Shown here piece after piece: positions 1-5,731 of a DNA stretch of 5,731 nucleotides. The notes under the pieces were generated by a model. It ran no database searches and was not told the origin of the DNA. It worked only from the letters and a program-made list of their open reading frames with translations. The translations under genes and the position numbers were made by a program. The first letter of the stretch is position 1, and every line of letters begins with the position of its first letter. The stretch is from positions 1 to 5,731 of the forward strand of contig CALMDN010000421.1 of the NCBI GenBank assembly GCA_937864935.1, given 5' to 3'. This DNA is from an uncultured Bacteroidales bacterium. GTDB lineage: Bacteria > Bacteroidota > Bacteroidia > Bacteroidales > Lentimicrobiaceae.

Positions 1-1
1 G

Positions 2-571
2 ACGAACCTCTACGACCATCGCCTGCACAGATACCAGACCTACTCTTACGGGATGAAGCAGCGGCTCGCCATAGCCGGATCCCTGCTGGGAAACCCTGAA
101 GTTCTGATTCTGGATGAACCGACCAACGGGCTTGATCCCCTGGGAATAGCTGAGATCAGAGAGCTGATTGCCGGGGTGGCTGCTGAAGGCACTACCATCA
201 TTATGGCCAGCCATCTGCTCGATGAAGTGCAGAAGATCTGCTCCCATGTTGCAGTACTCAAACAGGGACGAAAACTATTTGCCGGCAGCGTTGACGATGT
301 ACTCAACAACACAGAAACCATCCTTGTGGGTGCTGAATCCATGGAAGCACTGGAAGCAGCCCTTATCGAATACCCGGATTATCAATCACATAAAATATCA
401 TCCGGTTTTGTAGAGATGAAATCCAACGGTGTTGTCCGGCCTGCTGAAATCAACCATTTTCTTTTTGAAAAAGGCATTGTCTGCACACACCTCAGCATCA
501 GGAAGAAATCGCTGGAGAACTATTTTCTTGAAATTACTGCCAGCAATGGCGGCACAAACCAGGCCTCATGA
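2..571 (+). CDS. ABC transporter ATP-binding protein, 3' part (5' end outside window)
   Basis: This is the C-terminal 189 residues of an ABC ATPase that hydrolyses ATP to drive an ABC-2 type exporter. The frame is open to the left edge, so the Walker A region and Q-loop lie outside the window. Visible are the signature motif YSYGMKQRL (a variant of LSGGQ), Walker B with the catalytic Glu and D-loop (VLILDEPTNGLDP), and the H-loop His in ASHLLDEV. The GMKQRL signature and the DEPTNGLDP-L-GI wording are typical of BcrA/NosF-like ATPases (bacitracin or lantibiotic resistance and other ABC-2 exporters). The roughly 100 residues after the H-loop form the usual divergent C-terminal domain. The stop overlaps the next start in ATGA, so the two genes are probably translationally coupled. 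The ATG at 53 is internal (the Met of the signature motif) and is not the true start. The substrate cannot be told. Confidence 0.93.
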   Translation, partial: TNLYDHRLHRYQTYSYGMKQRLAIAGSLLGNPEVLILDEPTNGLDPLGIAEIRELIAGVAAEGTTIIMASHLLDEVQKICSHVAVLKQGRKLFAGSVDDVLNNTETILVGAESMEALEAALIEYPDYQSHKISSGFVEMKSNGVVRPAEINHFLFEKGIVCTHLSIRKKSLENYFLEITASNGGTNQAS

Positions 572-1386
572 ATATCCGGAACTTAACATACATCCTTTAT
601 ACCGAATGGCTGAAAGTGAGGAATTACCGCGCCTTCTGGATGCTCACAGGGCTTTACACCCTCACGTTGCTGTTGCTGCTCTTCAGCCTGCAGGGAATTC
701 TTAACAACGTAACGGTGAATATCAACAGCAAATCACCCCTTCCCATTCCGGAGTATCCGGTTTATTCTTTTCCGGGGGTATGGCAGAACCTTACCTACAT
801 TGCAGGATTCCTGAAAATGTTCCCGGCATTTCTGATTATCATACTCATTACCAACGAATTCACCTTTACCACCTATAAGCAGCAGATCATCTCCGGCAGC
901 CGGAGGATGGAGTTTCTGACTGCCAAAACACTGCTGGTGGCGATTCTCTCGGCCGGTATTGCCTTGCTGATCGGGATTTCCGGTATGATTGCCGGTCTGT
1001 TGCAGCCATCTCCTGATTACGGGGCTATCGTAAGTCAGAAAACGGTTTTTCTGGCTTCGCATGCGCTGGAGCTGTTCACTTACCTGATGTTTGCCTCATT
1101 TCTTGCCTTCCTGTTCAGGCGGGCTGGCATCACCATCATTGTTTTTCTTCTGTATTCCTTGATCATCGAACGCATTCTGGTTTTCAGGCTACCGGATGCA
1201 ATTGGCCGGTTTCTCCCGCTGGAGGCATGCGGTAACCTCGTGCCCTTGCCCAACAGTGCCCTGATGAAAATCTTCGGGGTCTCGTTCAGTGAATACACTG
1301 CAGTGGCCGATGCCGGAATCTGCTTTGGCTGGGCTGTGGTCTTTTACCTGATGATATACTGGTTACTGAGGAAGCGCGATCTCTGA
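568..1386 (+). CDS. ABC-2 type transporter permease
   Basis: This 272-residue integral membrane protein is the likely membrane partner of the ATPase encoded just upstream. About six hydrophobic segments are visible, near residues 22-44, 73-95, 119-144, 163-183, 186-204 and 246-266. This is the usual six-helix layout of ABC-2 permeases. A short amphipathic N-terminus (TEWLKVRNYRAFW) precedes the first helix. The stretch NEFTFTTYKQQIISGSRR after the second helix matches the loop typical of the BcrB/NosY-like ABC-2 family, which is thought to contact the ATPase. The start ATG lies inside the upstream gene's stop (ATGA, 4-bp overlap), which fixes the start and indicates one operon and one complex. 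The 3' end overlaps the convergent PBP gene by 24 bp, with no obvious terminator between them. The exported substrate (peptide, antibiotic or lipid) is unknown. Confidence 0.9.
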   Translation: MNIRNLTYILYTEWLKVRNYRAFWMLTGLYTLTLLLLLFSLQGILNNVTVNINSKSPLPIPEYPVYSFPGVWQNLTYIAGFLKMFPAFLIIILITNEFTFTTYKQQIISGSRRMEFLTAKTLLVAILSAGIALLIGISGMIAGLLQPSPDYGAIVSQKTVFLASHALELFTYLMFASFLAFLFRRAGITIIVFLLYSLIIERILVFRLPDAIGRFLPLEACGNLVPLPNSALMKIFGVSFSEYTAVADAGICFGWAVVFYLMIYWLLRKRDL

Positions 1387-3714
1387 GGAATCTGCACCGG
1401 CAGCTCCGTTATTGAAATTCAGCGAATCCGGTTCAGCAATCCTTCCCGAACAGGTGTAGGGTTTATTGATCTGGATTTCCGGTTTTTTAAACCGTCCCCT
1501 GTAGTGCATCAGGGATGGATTCTGCAGCACTTTCTCCATATACAGGCCAAACAACGGCAGGGCGGTCCTCAGCCCTTCACCAAGCTGTGAGGTGCGAAAG
1601 CGGGCATTGCGATGCTCCCCTCCTACCCATACCCCTGAAACCAGCTTAGGTGTAACCCCGATAAACCATCCGTCGGAAAAATTGGACGAGGTGCCGGTTT
1701 TACCGCCAAAATCGGTATCATACCTGAATATGTCATAATCCCACAAACCCTGAGTAGTTCCTCCCGATTCTGTGAGACCTGAACGCAGCATGACCTGCAT
1801 CAGGAAAGCATTCTCTTCAGTAATAACCTGCTTTTTAACAGGTTTGTATTCATAGAGTACTTTACCATCGTGGTCGGTAATCCTGGTAACAAACACCGGT
1901 TCATTGAGGTTTCCGCCGTTGATGAACGTGCAATAGGCATTCACCAGTTCGAGCAATGTAACATCGCTCGAACCCAGACAAACAGAAGGCACGTTGCGCA
2001 GCCGGGAGCTGACACCCATTTTTTTGGCACAATCGATCACTTTGTCCCATCCCATTTCCTGCGTCAGCTGCACAGCAACGGAGTTGATTGAGCGGGCAAA
2101 AGCTGTTTTCAGGGGCATATCGGTCCAGGTAAAATTCCAATCGGCATTGTGCGGCGACCAGCTTTTGGTTTCACCCTTTTCCTCATAGGAAATGGTCACC
2201 GGTTTGTCGGTCCTGCGGTCACAGGGGCCCAAGCCCTGCTCAAAGGCAGCTGTATAAACAAAGGCCTTGAACAGCGACCCTGGCTGCCTGCGGGCCTGAT
2301 TAACATGGTCGTATTTAAAAAATTTAAAATTGATACCACCCACCCAGGCTTTGATATACCCGGTTTCGGGATCCATACTGACAAACCCTGTATTCAGTAG
2401 ATGCCTGTAATACCTTATCGAGTCCATTGTACTCATCATGGTATCCGTGGTTCCGTTCCAGGAAAACACCTGCATCGCACGTGGAAGGTTCAAATAATGT
2501 GTGACCGAATCGACATTTCCATGGTACTTTTTATCCAGACTCTCAAAATAGGGGGTTTCCCGGGCGAGGTCTTCAATAAAACCGGGTATCTCCTTCCCTT
2601 TGCTGTCGACCCAGGGGTTCTGGCCCTGCCAGTGCTCATAAAACTTTTTCTGCAGGCGTTTCATGTGTTTTTCCATAGCCTCTTCAGCGTATGTCTGCAG
2701 ATGAGGATCGATGGCGGTGTATATTTTGAGCCCGTCGGTATAGATATCGTAACCGGTTTCTTTGCTCCAGTCCTGCAGACTTCGGGCGACAGCTTCCTTA
2801 AAATAGGTGGCATCCTCATCGTCGGTATTTTTCCGGTATCTGAGGTTGATTCTGGTTTTGGTGAGAGAATCGGCCTCAGTCTCATTCAGAAACCCATAAC
2901 GTGCCATTTGCATCAGGATGCTGTTGCGGCGGCGGAGGGAATTTTCAGGATTCTGCGATGGGCTGTAATAAGTAGGTGCCTTTAGCAGACCGATGAGTAC
3001 AGCAGCTTCTTCATGCTTCAGTTCAGAAGGTTTTCTGTTGAAGAAAGTGGAGGCTGCCGCCTTGATGCCGAATGCATGACTGCCGAAGTCCACCGTATTG
3101 AGGTACATGGTGAGGATTTCATCCTTTGTATAGTAAAACTCCAGTTTCAACGCATTGATCCACTCTTTCGACTTGTCCACCAGGATGTTGACTCCCGGAA
3201 TGTACCCAAGCAATCCCTTCCTGTTCCGGTGCCTGGTTTTATAGAGATTCTTGACCAGTTGCTGCGTGAGGGTGCTTCCGCCGCGCTTGTCGCCCCTGGC
3301 TGTACTCCATACGGCTGCCAGGGTTGCTTTCAGGTCAATTCCATGGTGGTTGTAAAAGCGGATATCTTCTGCTGCAAGCAATGTGTTGATCAACACCGGC
3401 GACAATTCGCTGAACTCCACAGGAGAACGGTTTTCACGGTAGTACTTGCCGATCAGTTTTCCATTGGCTGTATATAACTCGGAAGCAATGCTGATTTCGG
3501 GATCTTTCAGATCATTGAGCTGCGGCGAAGGGCCGAACAGGCCAAAGAGGTTGAAATCAATACTCAGCACAATCACCAGCAAAAGCATAACCACCTGCAG
3601 AAACCTCATTGCAGCCTTTTTAATCAGGTTGTCAGCCCACAATGGCAGCCGGTAAAAGAGCCCGAATACAAACTTCAGCACTTTTTTAAGCAGCAACCAG
3701 CCTGATTTTAACAT
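1363..3714 (-). CDS. mrcA: Class A penicillin-binding protein (PBP1A-like; transglycosylase/transpeptidase)
   Basis: This bifunctional peptidoglycan synthase of 783 residues polymerises lipid II into glycan strands and cross-links the stem peptides on the outer face of the inner membrane. A basic N-terminus leads to one membrane anchor at about residues 36-58. The GT51 domain follows: motif 1 EDIRFYNHHGID (116-127, catalytic Glu116), motif 2 GGSTLTQQLVKNL (145-157), motif 3 KSKEW (second Glu184) and motif 4 KDEILTMYLN (197-206). The transpeptidase domain has SLFK (480-483, nucleophile Ser480), SIN (542-544) and KTGT (672-675). Both active sites therefore look intact, and the length is normal for Bacteroidota PBP1A. 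The second residue of SxxK is Leu rather than the usual Thr. I chose ATG 3714; an in-frame TTG at 3732 would add six residues but is a rare start. Neither has a strong Shine-Dalgarno sequence, only a purine-rich stretch. The gene symbol is by family similarity only; ponA is an equivalent name. Confidence 0.96.
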   Translation of the reverse strand: MLKSGWLLLKKVLKFVFGLFYRLPLWADNLIKKAAMRFLQVVMLLLVIVLSIDFNLFGLFGPSPQLNDLKDPEISIASELYTANGKLIGKYYRENRSPVEFSELSPVLINTLLAAEDIRFYNHHGIDLKATLAAVWSTARGDKRGGSTLTQQLVKNLYKTRHRNRKGLLGYIPGVNILVDKSKEWINALKLEFYYTKDEILTMYLNTVDFGSHAFGIKAAASTFFNRKPSELKHEEAAVLIGLLKAPTYYSPSQNPENSLRRRNSILMQMARYGFLNETEADSLTKTRINLRYRKNTDDEDATYFKEAVARSLQDWSKETGYDIYTDGLKIYTAIDPHLQTYAEEAMEKHMKRLQKKFYEHWQGQNPWVDSKGKEIPGFIEDLARETPYFESLDKKYHGNVDSVTHYLNLPRAMQVFSWNGTTDTMMSTMDSIRYYRHLLNTGFVSMDPETGYIKAWVGGINFKFFKYDHVNQARRQPGSLFKAFVYTAAFEQGLGPCDRRTDKPVTISYEEKGETKSWSPHNADWNFTWTDMPLKTAFARSINSVAVQLTQEMGWDKVIDCAKKMGVSSRLRNVPSVCLGSSDVTLLELVNAYCTFINGGNLNEPVFVTRITDHDGKVLYEYKPVKKQVITEENAFLMQVMLRSGLTESGGTTQGLWDYDIFRYDTDFGGKTGTSSNFSDGWFIGVTPKLVSGVWVGGEHRNARFRTSQLGEGLRTALPLFGLYMEKVLQNPSLMHYRGRFKKPEIQINKPYTCSGRIAEPDSLNFNNGAAGADSSEIALPQ

Positions 3715-3791
3715 CGACCTTTTCTCTTTCAAGTATCTATCTATTTGTTATTCAGTTAAGTAAAATTTCAATCGTGCATCGTTAACCAGCA

Positions 3792-3844
3792 TGCAAGTTA
3801 CAATGAAATCCATTTAAATCCGCGGACTCAGATTGTAACTTTCA
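3792..3844. repeat. Wide-spaced inverted repeat in the divergent intergenic region
   Basis: The arms AAGTTACAAT (3795-3804) and ATTGTAACTT (3832-3841) are perfect reverse complements over 10 bp. They extend to 13 bp with one mismatch (TGCAAGTTACAAT and ATTGTAACTTTCA). The 27-bp spacer contains the small palindromes ATTTAAAT and CCGCGG. The repeat lies between the divergent PBP and TPR genes, about 80 bp upstream of the PBP start and 106 bp upstream of the TPR start. It could be a pair of operator half-sites or a long-loop hairpin in a leader. The repeat itself is directly visible; its function is inferred. Confidence 0.55.
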
Positions 3845-3867
3845 GGCCCCTGAACCGTCTATAAACA

Positions 3868-3910
3868 TTGAACGAACGTCAACCTTAATCAGGGAAATTT
3901 GTTAATTTAG
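3868..3910 (+). promoter_or_regulatory. Possible Bacteroidota-type promoter for the TPR gene
   Basis: Bacteroidota promoters have a -7 element TAnnTTTG and a -33 TTG. Here GAAATTTG (3894-3901) has one mismatch at its first base and lies 23 bp downstream of TTG (3868-3870). The overlapping TAATTTAG (3903-3910) also differs from consensus at one position. Either would place transcription start about 30-50 bases before the ATG at 3950. The matches are imperfect and the spacing is slightly long, so this is a weak call. Confidence 0.3.
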
Positions 3911-3949
3911 CAGTTCAGCCAGTTAAGGGTTCAAACAACAGGCACATTA

Positions 3950-4360
3950 ATGAAAAAACATATACTACTGATTCTATTGTTAGCGGTTCCTTTTGCAGCA
4001 AGTTTTGCCCAGAAAAAGGCAGCAGATTATCTGAAAGCAGCCCTGGTGGCCACCAGTAACAAGAACTATACCCAGGCTGTTTTGTTGTGCGATGCTGCCA
4101 TCAACCTGAACAATGCTTATGAAACAGCCTATTTTCACCGCGGATACAACAAGTTGCTCCTGAAGGATTACAGTGGTGCCATTCAGGATTTTGACATTGT
4201 ACTTTCGATCAATTCCGAGAACCTTGATGCCCTGTTGTACCGGGGCATGGCCAACCAGAAAGCAGGAAACCGCTGGGCTGCTACCCAGGATTACAATGCC
4301 GCCCGACGCATTGACGCTATTGAAACCCTCGCTTTTGTTACCGGAAGCATCTTCCGGTGA
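3950..4360 (+). CDS. Small exported TPR-repeat protein
   Basis: This 136-residue protein begins with a clear Sec signal peptide: MKKH, then a hydrophobic core (ILLILLLAVPFAA) and a likely cleavage site at SFA-Q near residue 20/21. The signal has no lipobox Cys, so the mature protein of about 116 residues is probably soluble in the periplasm. It is almost entirely three tetratricopeptide repeats, near residues 24-57, 58-91 and 92-125. The consensus small and aromatic positions are visible, for example Gly65, Ala77 and Phe81 in repeat 2, and Gly99, Ala111, Tyr115 and Ala118 in repeat 3. A short tail follows. TPR domains bind proteins or peptides; no enzyme motif is present and the partner is unknown. 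The gene stands alone on its strand, divergent from the PBP gene and convergent with the M48 protease gene. No Shine-Dalgarno sequence is seen, as is common in this phylum. The ATG is supported by the signal peptide starting directly at it. Confidence 0.87.
   Translation: MKKHILLILLLAVPFAASFAQKKAADYLKAALVATSNKNYTQAVLLCDAAINLNNAYETAYFHRGYNKLLLKDYSGAIQDFDIVLSINSENLDALLYRGMANQKAGNRWAATQDYNAARRIDAIETLAFVTGSIFR
4340..4358. terminator. Strong hairpin at the convergent TPR/M48 gene ends, possible bidirectional terminator
   Basis: ACCGGAAG (4340-4347) and CTTCCGGT (4351-4358) form a perfect 8-bp stem with a three-base loop (CAT). The stem lies in the last codons of the TPR gene and reaches the first base of its stop codon. 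For the opposite strand it lies just past the protease stop. The position between convergent genes suggests transcription termination or 3' end protection for both. There is no clear run of T after the stem on either strand, so intrinsic termination is uncertain. Confidence 0.45.
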
Positions 4361-5614
4361 TCAGCCTTGTTTAACCTGACTACCGCCGACTTTCTGAATC
4401 GCTTCAATCCGCTCTCTGAGTGGCGGATGTGAGTAATTTACAAAAACGTATGCCGGATGTGGAGTCAGATCAGACAGATTGTCGGAAGTGAGCAGCCTGA
4501 GTGATGCCACCATCTCACCGGCATCCGCATTTTCTGCAGCAAAACGGTCGGCCTGAAACTCGAATCTTCTTGACATGTAATTCAGTCCGATTGAGGTTAT
4601 GGTTGAAACCGGGCTATAAAGGATCAGGAAAACCACCAGCCCAAGATGAAAAGACTGGTAACTGCTGCCGAGGGCCTCATACATCAAAGGCGAACCTACC
4701 ACGAGTGAAAAGAGATACAACACAATACCAGTCTGAATAACAGATAGTACAAGTGTCTTCAGGGTATGTTTCTTCCTGTAGTGACCGATTTCATGGGCCA
4801 GCACTGAAACAATCTGAGCAGTGGTATGCTTCTGGAGCAGGGTATCGTACAACACAATGCGTTTCATTCGCCCCAGGCCGGTAAAATAGGCATTGGCCCG
4901 GGTTGAACGTTTCGATCCGTCAATAATATATATATCTTTCAGACCGAAGCCAGTTCGCGTTGCCAGATCCTGAAGTGCACTGCGCAATTCTCCCTCTTCC
5001 AGGGGAGTCTGCCTGTTGAAAAGGGGAACAATCAGGTTAGAATAAAACAGGCTCATCAGCAATGAAAAAGTGGTAATTGTGAGCCATGCCAGCCACCAGA
5101 AATCAGCGCCAAGCAGCGCATACATCCACACGATCAGACTGAGCAGGCCACCTCCGATTACAGCAGCCAGTACCCACGATTTAAGCTTGTCGGTAACATA
5201 CACCTGCCAGGTGGTCTTGTTAAACCCAAAGCGCTGATCTATCACGAAGGTATCGTAAACATCAAATGGCGTGCACAGCAGATCTGCAGCCAGCCCAAAG
5301 GTGCCAAAGAAAATCAATGCCTGAAATACAGAACTGTCTGTCCATGCGTGCGCGAGGGAATCAACCAGTACAAAGCCACCGTTCAGCATAAGAAGTGTTG
5401 CAGCGAATGAAAGCCATGAAATCAGCAGTCCGAAGCGGTAGGAAACCTTTTTGTACTCAATGTATTTATTGTACCGTTCAGGGGAATAGACGCCTTTAAG
5501 TATGGAAGGCACAGGTTTGAACCTTTGGCGGTGGTTGAGCAGGGCCAGTACCTGACCAAAAAGAAACCCGGCAGTTACAAAAACCAGGATGAGAACAAAC
5601 AGGAAATCAGCCAT
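4361..5614 (-). CDS. M48 family zinc metallopeptidase (Ste24/CAAX protease 1-like)
   Basis: This 417-residue polytopic membrane protease has the Ste24 arrangement: an N-terminal membrane segment (about 2-24), several more hydrophobic segments (about 61-83, 95-113, 147-168, 171-193), the catalytic region, then two more (about 285-307 and 321-340). The zinc site is HEIGH (274-278), where His274 and His278 bind zinc and Glu275 is catalytic. The third ligand is Glu352 in FEFQAD, with Asp356. Family landmarks also visible are PLFNRQTPLEEGELR, DGSKRSTRANAYFTG, RIVLYDTLL and SHPPLRERI near the C-terminus. Bacterial homologues are thought to act in membrane protein quality control or peptide processing; the substrate here is unknown. 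I chose ATG 5614 because the first membrane helix follows at once and the length fits the family. An in-frame GTG at 5686 would add 24 residues that are not signal-like. No Shine-Dalgarno sequence is visible. Its stop directly abuts the convergent TPR gene's stop. Confidence 0.95.
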   Translation of the reverse strand: MADFLFVLILVFVTAGFLFGQVLALLNHRQRFKPVPSILKGVYSPERYNKYIEYKKVSYRFGLLISWLSFAATLLMLNGGFVLVDSLAHAWTDSSVFQALIFFGTFGLAADLLCTPFDVYDTFVIDQRFGFNKTTWQVYVTDKLKSWVLAAVIGGGLLSLIVWMYALLGADFWWLAWLTITTFSLLMSLFYSNLIVPLFNRQTPLEEGELRSALQDLATRTGFGLKDIYIIDGSKRSTRANAYFTGLGRMKRIVLYDTLLQKHTTAQIVSVLAHEIGHYRKKHTLKTLVLSVIQTGIVLYLFSLVVGSPLMYEALGSSYQSFHLGLVVFLILYSPVSTITSIGLNYMSRRFEFQADRFAAENADAGEMVASLRLLTSDNLSDLTPHPAYVFVNYSHPPLRERIEAIQKVGGSQVKQG

Positions 5615-5700
5615 ACGTTTTAAACTATCGGAAATAAATTGATTAATTTCTAACTTGTTGTGCGGTTGAAATGCTATAATACTCACACTGAGTCATATTG

Positions 5701-5731
5701 AGCGGAGTCGAAATATGGCTTCGACTCCGCT
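5701..5731. repeat. Palindromic REP-like intergenic element, cut by the window edge
   Basis: AGCGGAGTCGAA (5701-5712) and TTCGACTCCGCT (5720-5731) are perfect 12-bp reverse complements around a seven-base loop, ATATGGC. The right arm ends exactly at the last base of the window. The flank at 5691-5700 (AGTCATATTG) may therefore be paired by bases just outside. GAGCGGAGTCGAA/TTCGACTCCGCTC palindromes of this kind recur between genes in many Bacteroidota genomes (from memory, not searched). It lies about 87 bp upstream of the protease start. It may be a dispersed repeat, a terminator of the gene to the right, or both. Confidence 0.6.

Noticed and set aside
46..342. 98-codon open frame on the minus strand
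   Set aside because: It is antisense to the Walker B and H-loop region of the ABC ATPase and is explained by that gene's codon use.
1480..1494. Small inverted repeat CGGTTT-TTT-AAACCG as a terminator for the ABC operon
   Set aside because: The stem is only 6 bp and AT-rich, lies inside the PBP coding region about 95 bp past the permease stop, and has no following T run. It is too weak to call.
2401..2985. 194-codon open frame on the plus strand
   Set aside because: It lies fully antisense to the middle of the PBP1A gene, whose motifs are intact. Its translation has no recognisable domain, so it is a shadow frame.
3013..3477. 154-codon open frame on the plus strand
   Set aside because: It is antisense to the GT51 domain of the PBP. 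The protein has no family motifs or credible start context.
4501..4740. 79-codon open frame on the plus strand
   Set aside because: It is antisense to the M48 protease coding region and has no domain or signal peptide.
5674..5684. Sigma-70-like TATTAT on the minus strand upstream of the protease gene
   Set aside because: Only a single hexamer match is seen, with no matching -35 element, and Bacteroidota use a different consensus. No clear TAnnTTTG element was found here either.
5615..5686. 24-residue N-terminal extension of the M48 protease from GTG 5686
   Set aside because: The extension is hydrophilic and not signal-like, starts with a rare GTG, and would place extra residues before the first membrane helix. 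ATG 5614 gives the usual family length.
1..5731. A new multi-gene defence, mobile or biosynthetic system
   Set aside because: Every long gene belongs to a known housekeeping or transport family, the strand pattern shows separate transcription units, and no mobility, nuclease or toxin genes are present.

Overview
The window is ordinary chromosomal DNA, most likely from a member of the Bacteroidota. The evidence is a class A penicillin-binding protein with Bacteroidota-style wording around its transpeptidase site, a Ste24-type M48 protease of the length common in that phylum, start codons without clear Shine-Dalgarno sequences, and a weak TAnnTTTG-like promoter. Genus cannot be judged. There is no phage, CRISPR, rRNA, tRNA or insertion sequence in view.

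Layout: (1) 2-1386, plus strand: a two-gene ABC exporter operon. The 3' part of a BcrA/NosF-like ATPase is joined by an ATGA overlap to an ABC-2 type permease. (2) 1363-3714, minus strand: a bifunctional class A PBP (PBP1A-like). It is convergent with the permease and overlaps its 3' end by 24 bp. (3) 3715-3949: a divergent intergenic region with a wide-spaced inverted repeat (10 bp perfect, 12 of 13 extended) and a possible Bacteroidota promoter. (4) 3950-4360, plus strand: a small exported three-repeat TPR protein that ends in a strong hairpin. (5) 4361-5614, minus strand: a membrane-embedded Ste24-like M48 zinc metalloprotease. Its stop codon abuts the TPR gene's stop within a shared TGATCA. 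(6) 5615-5731: a non-coding stretch with a 12-bp perfect palindromic element that runs to the window edge and resembles a dispersed REP-like repeat.

The genes form separate transcription units with a cell-envelope theme: ABC export, peptidoglycan synthesis, a periplasmic TPR protein and membrane proteolysis. Nothing shows that they work as one pathway. I found no credible new biological system. The points most worth a second look are the non-coding elements (edge palindrome, intergenic inverted repeat, terminal hairpin) and the two very tight convergent gene ends.
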